A stretch of 64,000 nucleotides of DNA. Origin: Polytrichum commune. Lineage: Eukaryota; Streptophyta; Polytrichopsida; Polytrichales; Polytrichaceae. The notes under the pieces were generated by a model. That model did not search any database, had not been told where the DNA came from, and saw only the letters and a list, made by a program, of their open reading frames with translations. The stretch is taken from the NCBI GenBank assembly GCA_950295325.1, contig OX485807.1, positions 45,908,440 through 45,972,439 on the forward strand. Reading direction: 5' to 3'. The position numbers and the translations under genes are program-made. Shown here in pieces: positions 48,126-59,741 of the stretch. The stretch's first letter is position 1. Each line of letters starts with the position of its first letter.

Positions 48126-51100
48126 CTTTAACATGGGCGGACGTTAAATACCCCCTCACGAACTTTTGGAGGTATCTAATCTGGGTTGGGGCAATCTTGT
48201 AGAGAAAATTTCTAAACCCGACCAAAAATTGCATTCTTGAAGGCCGCTTGACTACAAATCCCATATTGAGTGCACTAAAATCCGCTTGACTTACCATAAA
48301 TAACTTATATTTGTCATTCTAATGATAGATTAGTGCAAGTGTTTATAAGAGAATAAGGTATAAATAAATGATATGTTATTTGGAATTAGACTCGTGGGAC
48401 AACGTTATAGATGGGGTATATATTACTGAGAAAATCATAAGTTTCTAACTATAGCCTATCTGAATTATTTAATAATTTATCCTCATCACATATTGTATTA
48501 TCTTTCAAATCACATAGTGTATAACCGTTACTTTTAAATAAATATAATTATATGATACTAATACTAATACTAATACTATTATGCAAATACTAATAATAAC
48601 AATACTAATACTAATATTGAATTGAGTTTTTTAGTTCACCAATTTATCATAAGGTGATATATATTATTGTGCCATATTACAAATGTTTGAACAATCACAC
48701 ATGTGCAAAATAAATGAATTATGAACAAAAAGATGTCTATGACAACACTTCATAATTATATATTGCACACATTGATATCTTACAATATTTATCAAAATAA
48801 CCATGTGAAATTCAAAGCCACATCATGGCCTTGGAAACATCTCATGGGAGGTTGAAAAATAGGCTTAGAGCATCCAAGGCCACATCATTGCCCCTTGCCA
48901 ACAAATTAATATTTATAAAATAACTATGAGGGAGAAAGTAGGTCTTACATGCCAACTCGGAGGTATTTCACTAAAGTAAGGTCCATCCGAGCTTCTTGAT
49001 GGACTCATCCGATTTTTGTTACCGGATGACTTTACTTGAGTGCCACGAATCCCCGGCCATTTCAAGTGGGCTTGTACGGTTAAGGTATTTGTTGACTTTC
49101 ATATTTACGGCCTCGAATGTCCTTCCCAAAGTGCACATCTAAGGGTACTCATGTAAGTATAACCATGCTATCACATAGAGCCTTATTATAACCTAACATA
49201 GTCAATCGCACACTCTCAAAATATTTTCGGTCATTGTAGGGTCGATAGTGCACATGGATTGACAACCTAAGTACCAAAGTACTAAATTTGAGCAACAACA
49301 AATCCCACATGGATGCAACATCTATGGCTACACGGTCCAAAATTGAGCTTTTATATTCTCCTTAAAGGTGATTTCAAAAATACTTTATGGCAAGTCCACA
49401 AGTCATACCCATGGATTGGAGCATGACATTATGGAGAGGTTACTTAAAGGTTACTCAAAGGTATTTGACCCCGATTTTAAAGAGTAGTTTAATAATCTCT
49501 AAATAGAAATCTCTAGTCCTATTGTTACCAATGCTTTCGACTTCCCCTCCCTTGGTCTCCCTCCCCTTAGTAGATGTTGTATTGAATCATCCCATGATAC
49601 CTACCTATGGTGCAACAATTAGAGTTTATTGCATTGAGTACTGACTGTTGTTTTGAGAGCTCACATGCTACATAACTAAATAAATTCATTTTTTATTTTA
49701 GCAATTAGTTAAAAAAGACAATTAGTTAACAATTAGTTAACAAAGATAATAAATTCATTTTTTTATTTTTTTTCCCAAAGCGGGTCACGGGGGCTTATGA
49801 GTGGGGCTATGTGCGTACATGCACATGAAGGTTTTACAGGGGCATGGGCATATGGTTTGCAAGGGTTAATGTATGTGGTTGGGTTCATGCAAGATATGAA
49901 CCCAAAATGATTCATACGGACTGGTGTAATGGGTCAGGATGGCACATGCCCAAACTAATAAGGTATGTGGGGCTCATTGATAGTTGTAGTTTGAGGAGGG
50001 AAACTTGACTAGCTTGGTATTCTAGCACATGGAAATTGATTTTCATTTGAGCGGAGAAACCTTGGTTTTTATATACATTGTTAGTGTGAACCATAATTTG
50101 TTGTATTTACATTGAGAGTTCATGATGCCATGTTCTTACTATTCAAACCTTGCCCAAAGTTTTCTTAATTTATGGAGATTTTGTTTTTCATTTTTCTAGC
50201 ATCCCATGATTAAAAATCAATCAGTCTAGTCAATCAACAACTAAAGTGCGTCAGTACAAGGATGGCCACGTTTCAACTTGTGTTTTGGGCAACGAGCCGA
50301 ATCTGCTACCCCCCCCCCCCAACCACCATTGCCACTCCACATGGGAGTGCTCAGTCCAAAAGATGCTTGAAGATACCGGCAAAACCTTCACCAACGTCAG
50401 AGAACTCTATTTTGTTTCACCAAAACGATTGGTACATGAAAGTGTGCCCTAACTTGGGCTAGACTAATTTGGGGTCAATTCAACTAAATAGGGTTTCCAA
50501 TAAACTTTGAAAAATAACCTCCTTACTACATACTAGTTTAAAGTTTCATTGTTGGATGAATGAGAGTAATATGCTCGTATGCGATAATCCCATTTCGTTG
50601 GCCAAAAAAACATTGATATGTATATAGGGCCTCACATTAGAAGCCCAAGCCCTTGAGGATGTAAATGCTATCACAAATTCCCCATGCGTAGGCAAAGCCT
50701 ATCAATCCGAGGGCAAAGACAAGAAAACCTGCTCACATACAAGCACACCCAACATTCATCCAAAAACATTTTATTTAAAAATTCAATTGGTTTGACACCG
50801 TAATTAGCTTCAAAGTTACGGAATTAGTCTAAACCAAGGGGGTTTAGTTTTATATTTTCTGTCGGATCGATGAGAGGTACTCTTGAATGTGAGGTTTTTC
50901 TCCACATATGGAAGAGCACATCCTGAAAAGGGGAAGAAATTTTTATTAGGAAAAATTGAGTATGTTTGCTCTATAATGTACATGAGTTTGGGGGGGGTGG
51001 GGGGGGGGGGGGCTCATTATAGGGCTTATTGCCTTCCTTTTGGAAGCCGGGCTATGTTGGGTGCAACTATCTATTTGGGGCATCCAAGTTTGGGAAGAGG

Positions 51101-51466
51101 GGGTTGACATTGCAACCATTGTATCTCATTGCATCTATTAAGGGGTTGTATGTGTTTGTTTTGTATTGTTGTTTCAATGTATGTGTTGTGGCATAAGGTT
51201 TAGGTTAAGGAGTATATGTCCTCTAGCTGCATTGGGAGTTCCAATCACACACGTGGTGTCCAAACTAAGTCTACCCAAACATGTGCATTATCCAAGGACA
51301 TGTCAAATGATTGGAGTTGCGTTTTTCTACAGCCTTGTCGATCGGTCAGCCTTAAGCCATCATTTCGACATGGGATCTCAAAACGGTCATCCAAAGGGCA
51401 TAAGTGGTGGGCCCATAAGTATATAGCGTAAAACCTAGGAAGTGCAGCTAGAAATGTAGTGGACAC
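48126..51466. other. No gene seen
   Basis: AT-rich with microsatellite-like (ACTAAT)n at about 48,558-48,620 and poly-G/poly-C runs near 50,311 and 50,992-51,012. The frames are short. The poly-G runs resemble ends of the hAT-like family but no matching partner end or target duplication could be found. Confidence 0.4.
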
Positions 51467-51727
51467 ATACCGGGGGGGGGGGGGGTTGTGATGTATTGGA
51501 GTAGAAATATACGTGCGAAAAATTGAGAGGGTATATGGGGACGTAAAATGAACAAAATGATTTAGAATAATATAGGGTGTCAAAAATGGCGTTGGACATC
51601 TTTAAAGTACTATAGGGTTTGAAATAATAGGTAACTTGGAAATATAAGTAATGCAAGGCCCTATCCTACTAACCCAGAGCTGAAAATGCTAAGGAAATAA
51701 ATAACCTTAAACCCTAAACCCTAAACC
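51467..51727 (-). mobile_element. Truncated poly-G-family fragment
   Basis: Starts in a poly-G run at about 51,472 and continues with the reverse of the MITE interior (GACATCTTTAAAGTACTATA), ending in CCCTAAACCCTAAACC. The second terminus is missing. Confidence 0.6.
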
Positions 51728-51823
51728 GGTTTATAAATGGATCAACATCTCTAGCGTAGTGCTATAAATTTGATGATTTCCCCAGTGTAAATAGGGCATT
51801 GACGCCCGAGTTGGCCACATATA

Positions 51824-51861
51824 TATACATACATACATACATATAGACACACACACACATA
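51824..51861. repeat. Microsatellites (CATA)n and (CA)n
   Basis: Adjacent runs of TATATACATACATACATACA and ACACACACACA. A (CT)n run follows at about 51,982-52,009. Confidence 0.9.
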
Positions 51862-53450
51862 TTTGTGGCAAAGGAACTGTATGGTATGTTGCTACATGTC
51901 CAACATCATGATTGATAAGAATGACAAGTGATGCTAAAAGATGAAAAATGGGTTGTGCAAATCAAAGAGGTGCCATGAAAATGGACTCTCTCTCCCTCTC
52001 TCTCTCTCTTTGGTGGCATTTTGCATGTTTCAGTCAATACATGCAAATTCATTTTGTAACATGTGGCGCTTTCAAGTCAAAGATGGATTAACCCTAGGCT
52101 TGAGCTATTGGGAGAAGGGTCGAATTGTCAAATTGTGTATAATGCCATAGTAGGAGTCTAGGTAGGTATTGAGTCATCACATCCTATATCATACTATTAA
52201 TGGGGGTGGGCGAGGCAAGGTTGTGGCAAGTTGACAAGGCTGGGCATGGTCACGAATCATTGGTGCTAAATTTGAGGTCACATGAGAAAGTTATTAAATG
52301 GGCATCTTGGATAACTTAACTTGATAAAACCACCACAAGCCATTGTGAATCGTTGATGATGAGGTTGAGGTTGTTTGGGAAGAGTGTTCAACAATCATCT
52401 TGGATAACTTAACTTGAAAAAACTGCCGTGAACCATCGGGGTTTAGGTTGAGTTTGAGGTTAAGGTTGAGATTGTTTGGGAAAGGTGGTCCACTTAACTT
52501 CATAAGTATAAATTCAAGGTTTTATGTTTTGATGTAATAATTCTCAATGGTCATCTTCGATAACTTAAGTACATGATTGTGACCTTAGGGTTTTGATGTT
52601 TAATGTTTCAAAGTCGTGAACAAAACCAAGAGGTTTATAAAGGAAAGTGACACATACTCCTTTGGTAAGATGAATCCACAAAAGTGCAAACTCAAATTCA
52701 TGATTTAACAAAGCAATTTAGCGATAGGTTCTTCCAATTTCATTGGAAATATGAACCAAGTTCATTATTTAAACAACCAATTTCAGTACATGTTGTGAAC
52801 AATTTCATGATTTGGTACCCATATTCAAAACTTCACAAAATCAATTTTAGGAAATGCATAACTCTATTTCACAAAGAACATTACATCATGTATAGGATTA
52901 TCCTAGTAAACAAATTGCTCCCTATTCCGCACAACTATACACTACACTCCAAAAACGTTATGCGCTTTGCTCACGCTACCAACACTCTTCCCATAATCAA
53001 ACCCCCAACTACACTACGTACACTCTCAAACCCATGAGATTACGCACTCCAACTATGTTGGGTATGAGTTGTTTGCTTTGATGTACAATAATCAAAGACC
53101 AAAGGAAAAATGACATTGCTTGCTTCTAACTCCAAGGTAGTGTAATGAAGACCAAAGAAAATTTGACATCAAGGCTAGAGGCTTCCAAGTAAATACAAAA
53201 CAATGAGAAGGCAAAGAATGCGAAATGAGGCGGCGAGAATTTGAGAAATAAAAAAACCATAAAGTGTGAACTTGATATGGAAGATTCACAAAGTTGATAA
53301 AGATAAATGTCCACTATCATGAAATTGAGGTGTGCCACATGTCAAGTCGGTTAAGAAGAATGATCATGGGGATACAACAAAACATTTGCTCATGAAATAC
53401 AACATTGGACAATGGGGTGGAGCGAGGCAAGTTGACAAGGCTAGGAAAGT
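51862..53450. other. No gene seen
   Basis: Short frames only. A local imperfect duplication near 52,300-52,500 repeats CATCTTGGATAACTTAACTT and GAGGTTGAGGTTGTTTGGGA. Confidence 0.4.
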
Positions 53451-53458
53451 ATAAGTAT

Positions 53459-53807
53459 CTTGGGGGGGGGGGGGCAGTGTGTTAAAAAGTTAAGGATATA
53501 GGTGCGAACAACCATTATTTTATAGGGGGGTGTTACTTTCAATTCTCTTATTTTTCTCACAATGATGCTATCATTATGTAAATTTCTACTTTGGGTTAAT
53601 AGAAAAATGGCTTGCATTACTTATAATTCCAAATTACCTATTATTCCATACCCTATAGGACTTTAAAGCTGTCAAGTGTCATGGTTGATACCCTATATTA
53701 CTCTTAACTCCATTTATAATTTTTAGCCCCCATGTTTTTAAAATACCCTATCATTTGTTCGCACTTATATTGCTACTCCAACCAATGACTACCCCCCCCC
53801 CCCCGAG
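53459..53807. mobile_element. hAT-like MITE with poly-G/poly-C ends, copy 2
   Basis: Begins CTTGGGGGGG and ends CCCCCCCGAG; interior nearly identical to the copy at 22.3 kb and in the same orientation. Flanked by an 8-bp duplication with one difference (ATAAGTAT at 53,451-53,458, AGAAGTAT at 53,808-53,815). Nested in the 25-kb element. Confidence 0.82.
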
Positions 53808-54451
53808 AGAAGTATATGAAACTATTCCGAAGTTGCAACACAATGGGCCACAATGCTAGTTGCTCTAAAAGGAGCAGGCTAGTGTTGAGCTTCAAACCTC
53901 GAATTTGGGTGCAATCATATTCCCAAATTAGACTGCAATCATGAAAGATAATAGTAGCTTTGACCGGGTTATCCTTGCACCTTGCCCACAAAATAGGCAT
54001 CCTATTCACAATTATAAAATATAAAGGAACTATAACTCTGGTGAGAGAATCCCATGTCGTTGTTAACTCTTGCGGATGAAACAATACCTAACCTTCATAC
54101 TATTCATTTTGCAAGGGTGCCCATCATAAGTGGTGGACCTGTTATGTGTGCACATGTCCTTATGTAATTTTGACATGAGTATGCTTGGTAGTGGTATGAG
54201 GTGTATGCAAAGGTTATCCAATGATCATTGGTACCGCAAAGACTCTCCTTCGCCTTGTAACAAAATTTCACTCCATGTACATACGATGTAGAACCCCACT
54301 ACCGAAGGTCATCATTATTCAATATGAGGAAGGTTAGAACGTGATTAGCTAATAGCGATAGGAATTGGAGGGAATGACGTCTATGTACTTACGAATTTGG
54401 AGGGAATGCCTTGTACTTCCTCATGAGAAGTTGATGGCCATGCTCACGACC

Positions 54452-54459
54452 TATATAAA
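54452..54459 (+). promoter_or_regulatory. TATA box of the transposase-like gene
   Basis: TATATAAA about 70 bp upstream of an ATG in good context (AACCATGGA at 54,530). Spacing fits a transcript start near 54,485 and a 45-base leader rich in C and T. Confidence 0.6.
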
Positions 54460-54529
54460 GGCCACCATTTGGAGGGTCATTTCTTTCTCCTCATTTGAGT
54501 CCACCCCCCTTCACCCTTGAGGAGCAACC

Positions 54530-57500
54530 ATGGAGAGCGTGCCTCACATGAGTGAAGAGGTTGGTTTTATAACCCCAATGTGCATCCACTTTCCCACGGG
54601 TGCACCCGTGACAACACTCTGGCCGTACCCCTCCTGTACGGCCAGTCTGCCACGGGTGTTCACCCGTGGGAGCTTATGGTTTTTATTTCGGTTATCCTAG
54701 CATATGTCAGAATAGAAGTTATCCATATGCTCATGTGTGTGACAAACTTTCTAGTAGTAGATGTCAGCATGGTAGCCTCCCACGGGTGAACACCCGTGGG
54801 AGAATCCGGCACCAGCATGGAAGCCCCCACGGGTGTTCACCCGTGGCAGTTCATGATTTGTATTTTAGTTCTCCCTACATATGTGTGGTTATAAGATAGG
54901 CATGTATCATGTGTGTGACATACTCAATAGTTGTATATGCAATTATGCTTATTTGTAAATTTCCTGCTGAATATGTGAAATATGTTGTCAATGGGTAATT
55001 GGTACATATTATTACGAGTTGGGAGTTTCGTGATGCATTATGATAAATGATGACGATGATATTCGTTAAACTGGAATGTTGACACTATCCTGAATGGCAA
55101 CTATTTCGCTTGCACTTGGGCCAGCAGATGTGACACCTACATGCATAGTAATAATTGTACACAAGTAAGTTTAGGGGTGATAGTTTTGGTGTTTGGGCTT
55201 TGTGGAAACTGGTAATAAGGGTCATTCTCCCAATGGGGATATGATAAGTAACACATACTTCACTTGAGTTGTGTGAAGTGAGGTGTAGAGCTCACCCCTA
55301 TATGAATGTAAATATTCTGCTGAGATGTCAATGTTGTCCCCCACGGGTGAACACCCGTGAGCTTTTGGTCAATGTGTGTTGACATACTTTGATATCTATG
55401 TTCAGATTCCACATTACATTGGACTGTTGAGGACGGACTTGAAGGGGAAGGCCGTTGTGCTCTTTGATGATGAGGGCCATGCTTTGTGTGATGGATTGAT
55501 TTGCAACACAAATCCGTTGGATTGTGTTGACAATAGCATCCTAGGGGCTGAGGATGTTGGAGTTATTATCTTGAACCCAACTGACAATGTTATTTCGCGG
55601 GATTGGGAGAATACGCTGTACCGATGGCCACTTTCACTCACCAAATTTGAAGGACATACATTAGCGGAAATATTGTTGGTCCATCATAATGCGACCCGCG
55701 AAGTTCAAAGTCATCGGCGCTTGCTTGGAAAACGCCAATACAACACTGTGAGGATGTGTGCACCTCGGCCACCTGGGAAGAAAATTTGGGGAGCCACTGA
55801 GGAGCATGCGCGGATGTTATCAGCGGTGGATTGTTGTTCTGAGCATTGTTGCCAGGTATTCCCAAGGCCTTTGTTGATGAGTATTTGGGAACACTACTTC
55901 GCATTGCCATTCAATGCTCGGAAGCTCATAGCCCTGTCGGTGTTCCAATCGATCCAGAAACATGAGCACAACAGACGTGAAATGGTGCAGTTGGAAGGGA
56001 GAACAATATGCACTCGAGCATGGATGAACATCTATATGATATCAAGGGCACAATATAATAGGAACAAGGCTGAAAGCTTGATGGGGGTTAGATCTCGAGA
56101 TCATGGAAATACAGGAACTAGAAAACCACGGGCGAATACAATGCAAGCACGAGCCACCCTTGGAGTATTGGTTGAGGGTAGGGCGGACGCCATGCCCCAT
56201 ATGACTCGGACTCTTCCAACTGGTGAGAAGATAGGGACGGAGATGCTCCCTGTGGGAACAACGTGGTGCAACCTATTGCAGGAAGTGAACAACTTGGACA
56301 GAGACCTAGGGTACACGCCTATCTCCACGTCCACCTTTAGCTGCCTACATCGACAACATTTCAAGCAGTATGTTATAAAGAGCCCCGGCGACAACTTCTC
56401 GCGTTGTGGAACTTGTGCAGCATTCAAGGATTTGTTGCGAATACACACAAAGAACACAACTGGTCACTTGGCCATCTCGAATGCTAGCCTTCGTCATCTA
56501 ACATTGCAGGAGGCTCATAGAAACAATTACTATAAAGATAGGATTTTGTCAAAGTATGCTCCCAATGAGGTGCTTTGTATAATTCATGACAAAATGGATT
56601 ATGGGAAAACGGCTCTTCCCGTCTTCGCGCACAAAAACAAACGTGTTGACAAATACGAGCGATTCCCCATATCCATTGCGGGGATGATTGCACATGGTCA
56701 CTCAGATGTGAATTATGCGCATTATGTCCTTGATATGTACCCATCCGATGCCAACTTCACTATCACCTCGATGATGAAGTTGCTTTGTCAACTTGAGGTA
56801 CAACCTGTTTGCTCTAGTAGACACATTCCGATTTCGTCCATAGGTGATCCTTTACACGACGCATTGGTGGTTGGTGTAGAGAAGTGTTCAGGAGTACTTC
56901 CCTTGCCACCGCCCGCAAGTATTCCTCCTACAGGTTTGCCACCCCTCCTCCTTGTTCAAATGGACAATTGTGCGAAGGACAACAAATCAAAATACAACAT
57001 GTTGTTTTGGTCAGCTCTGACTGCAAAGGGAATTTTTCGGGAAGTCAGGGTGTCTTTCCTTATTGTTGGACATACGCATGAGGATGTGGATGCAATGTTT
57101 GGGAGGTTTGGACAAAGGCTGAAGATTGAGGATTGCCATACACTCCCAGACCTCATGGCATCGTTCATGGCTGCTGGGGAACCCACTATTGTCCCGTCCT
57201 TAATCCACGAGGTTGCAGATTTCAAGGAATGGGTGAAGGGATACTACAATGAGTATGGTCAAGATCGACTTATTGGGCATTCCAAGGCGCACCAATTCCG
57301 TTTTTATGTAGATCCTCAAGGAGTGCCATTGATGCAGTACAAAGTGTATTGTACAGATCCAAGTTGGGTGCCTGATGGAGGAATTGCTCTTTGGAAGGTG
57401 GACCCTATCACAAAGAAGACCATGGTCCCAACAGGTTAGTGGGTCCCTTGTTTGTATTGCTTTGGAAGTGCACTAGAAAATACATGGTGTGAAGTATGTG

Positions 57501-58355
57501 GCCCACGGGTGATCACCCGTGGGCAGTTAGTCCGTGGTATTGCTCCGAGCTCATTGTATGTTTGTTTTTGTAGGGTGCCCCCGTCCCGTTCCAAAAAGGG
57601 AGATGAAAGATTCCGTGAACATAAAGCTTGGGGTGCAAGGTTTTATTAAGTATTGGAAGGATACGGCAGATCAAGATAGTTCGGGTCAATATATGGAGTC
57701 CATTGCACCAACAATTTTATATTGGGAGAATGTGCTTGCGGCTATGGATCAACCTTTACTCCCAACTCCATCTGAACTTAGCGAGCCATTCTGGCCAGCT
57801 ACACGGTTCTCCATTGCACCAACCCTCCATGTGGATAATGTGCATCTACTTGAGGAAAACATCACTGATTATGCTTACGTGGGGCCAGCTAGTTCTCGAC
57901 CTGTTGAGACCTTCCGTCCCGGCGCACATATCAGGGTTGGCCATTATGTGTTACTACGTCCTAGTGAGGATTGTCCTAATCCAGTGTGGATGGGACGAGT
58001 GATTTCTGAGCCGAATTTGGCACATATCGGTCCTAATCCTCGTTCCATTGAGATTGTCTATTATGTACCGGTCCTTGGCCAAAGGAACAAGAAGACCTTA
58101 GACGAACGTTATGAGGAATGGGACACGGCAAAATCTTTTCGATGGACGAGGCTCAAGGACTATGCACCACAACATCAATCCCTAGATTGTGTTGTGGCAT
58201 CATGGGCAAGACAAAGGAATGCGTCCGATGACAATGTTCTCATCCCAGCTCGGCAAATTCTTTTCGCAAAGGATAATTTAGATCGATGCACTAGAGGTGA
58301 GAAAATGACTGATGAAGATACTTTCGAGGATGGGGTACCAACAGAAGACCTCTAG
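54530..58355 (+). CDS. Transposase-like protein with HTHEDVD motif (DUF7869-like)
   Basis: Model: exon 1 54,530-54,559 (MESVPHMSEE; tentative), exon 2 55,406-57,434, exon 3 57,574-58,355, about 946 residues; acceptors TATGTTCAG and TTTTTGTAG and donor ACAG|GTTAGT fit the phases. Exon 2 holds a zinc-binding-like CGTCAAF, then three conserved acidic blocks: IIHDKMDYGKTALP, LLLVQMDNCAKDNKSKYN and FLIVGHTHEDVDAMFGRFG. This D...DN..N...HEDVD layout is that of the widespread, poorly described DUF7869-type group found in eukaryotic mobile elements, with a presumed RNase H-like catalytic fold. Exon 3 carries a chromo/BAH-like strand pattern (PVWMGRVISEP...IEIVYYVPVL). It is the only transposase candidate in the 25-kb element and is intact, so it probably drives its movement. 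First exon and catalytic role are inference. Confidence 0.78.
54593..54846. repeat. Four palindrome copies in intron 1 of the transposase-like gene
   Basis: 54,593-54,610 (shortened, CCCACGGGTGCACCCGTG), 54,650-54,669 (TT centre), 54,777-54,802 (13-bp arms, AA centre) and 54,825-54,846 (TT centre). Confidence 0.9.
55340..55360. repeat. Palindrome copy (intron 1)
   Basis: CCACGGGTG and CACCCGTGAG arms around AA, 45 bp before the exon 2 acceptor. Confidence 0.88.
57501..57524. repeat. Palindrome copy (intron 2), AT centre
   Basis: GCCCACGGGTG/CACCCGTGGGC arms around AT, making a perfect 24-bp palindrome. Lies in the middle of the 139-bp intron 57,435-57,573. Confidence 0.92.
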
Positions 58356-58826
58356 ATTAAAGTTGCCTTGCTCATTCCTGGGTATCTACGGGTGGACTCT
58401 CATGGGTGGGCTAGATGGTTGACACCATCTAGCATGTTTGGAGCTCAATTTTAATTTTGTGAGCATTAATTAGAGAGCCGTAGACATTGACATTTGTCCC
58501 ACGGATGTTCAAACTACCACTTTTAAAGGCATCTTTTTTTGTGAATTTTCATGTGCATTGTCATATTAGCCAACATGTTTAATATGTGGGAGTCGTCCAA
58601 TGTCGTCCAATGTTTAATAGTCCACGGGTGTTCACCCATGGAGTGTAGGCACAATCCTTTTGTCTTCCTTGATGGGATCCTCCATATTACAATTGATTGT
58701 TTGCCCGGTTTCATTGGAACACTTGGTTTGTGGAGGCTAAAACCTCTACGGGTATTCTCTCGTACAAAAAAATCAATCATTGCGTTCCCATCACGTTCCG
58801 CACATTAAAATGAGCGGACCATTTGT
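58356..58826. other. Right subterminal region of the 25-kb element
   Basis: Downstream of the transposase-like stop codon. Holds decayed palindromes at about 58,388-58,408, 58,497-58,513 and 58,744-58,762, one near-perfect copy (58,621-58,642) and the subterminal motif GGGAACG in both orientations (CGTTCCCATCACGTTCC at 58,783-58,799), mirroring the left end. Confidence 0.6.
58621..58642. repeat. Palindrome copy near the right end
   Basis: TCCACGGGTG and CACCCATGGA arms around TT, one mismatch. Confidence 0.88.
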
Positions 58827-58849
58827 CTCATTTTAGTTAATATCCCCAT
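58827..58849 (-). repeat. Right terminal inverted repeat of the 25-kb element
   Basis: Ends GTTAATATCCCCAT at 58,849; perfect reverse complement of 33,734-33,756. Followed by the CATT duplication (58,850-58,853). Confidence 0.92.
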
Positions 58850-59739
58850 CATTCCACTCTGCAAGCAATATGGCGGACTTTCTCCAACAATTTCTAATGG
58901 TTTGATCATCTAATTCATGCCATGCCGCCACACACCATAGCATAGCTTGAAACTTCTTAGAATTTACAATCTTGAAGGTGTGTCTAATGCGAAAGCATGC
59001 AGCTCCAGCAAATTGCTTCTCGGAAATGTTTTACCAGCTCTAAATCTTCAAGGTTAAGAGGCATTTATCGACATTGGAAATGGCTACTGAAGGAATGCAA
59101 CTAAGGTGCTTACCATGTGTGCGCCATCTTCAACGGCAGCCACAAAATCCTCAGGAACCACCGATTGATCAACTTCCACCTCACAATGCAATTCTCTGAA
59201 AATGCCATAGAATGAATGCCAACAATCTAAGTTTGAAACATAGAAATCAATTACAAGGTCTTCAACACCGAACTGATTCAACAAGCCTCAAAGCTTCAAA
59301 AGTACCATTTAGGAAGAAACCTTGTGGATGCAACAGTTTGTTGAGGAGAGCGGCAAGAAGATGAGGGGCAGAGCGGTGTGTGGAGTTGCGAGAGGAGAGA
59401 GCATACGATGCAGGCGGAGCTGCGAGAAGTTGATCTGCGAGAGAAACCGTTGCTTCTTCGGCACATGAGATTCAAGATTCAAGAACCCAAGATTCAAGCG
59501 GAAGCAGGTGAAGATGCCGACGTCATCCATAGAATTTGTTGTCCATCCGGCCTTTTTTCATCCATGTTACTTGTTATTATCACACTTACACTACAAATTT
59601 TGAAAAAAAAATGTGACATTATCAAGGGTGATAGTGATAATAACGAGGGAGTTTTACACTATGGAAATCGGTTTCAAACTTTTAGGTGACAATATCAAGG
59701 TGTTCTATTAACAAGTGTGATATTATCAAGGTTAGGGTG
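58850..59739 (-). mobile_element. Pogo/Tigger-like element M2, part 2
   Basis: Resumes the M1-like sequence (CATTCCACTCTGCAAGCAAT) after the insertion and ends GGTTAGGGTG at 59,739, followed by TA. Carries the same 66-codon and 103-codon frames as M1 (59,284-59,084 - and 59,378-59,689 +) with one or two residue changes. Confidence 0.88.
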
Positions 59740-59741
59740 TA

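Larger units (their letters stand above)
33734..58849. mobile_element. 25.1-kb multi-gene DNA transposon (proposed new type)
   Basis: Bounded by perfect 23-bp terminal inverted repeats starting ATGGGGATATTAACTAAAAT, with CATT directly repeated at 33,730-33,733 and 58,850-58,853. It splits pogo-like element M2 exactly, and M1 shows the uninterrupted sequence (GTGGAATGCAGATATG), so ends and duplication are directly readable. Inside are a transposase-like gene on the + strand (54.5-58.4 kb), three gene models on the - strand (34.4-42.7 kb) and 26 copies of a private palindrome. The interval 43.6-54.4 kb is gene-poor and holds nested elements. I know of no described plant transposon with this gene set, but could not search. 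High confidence in the insertion, moderate in its classification as an autonomous transposon. Confidence 0.88.
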
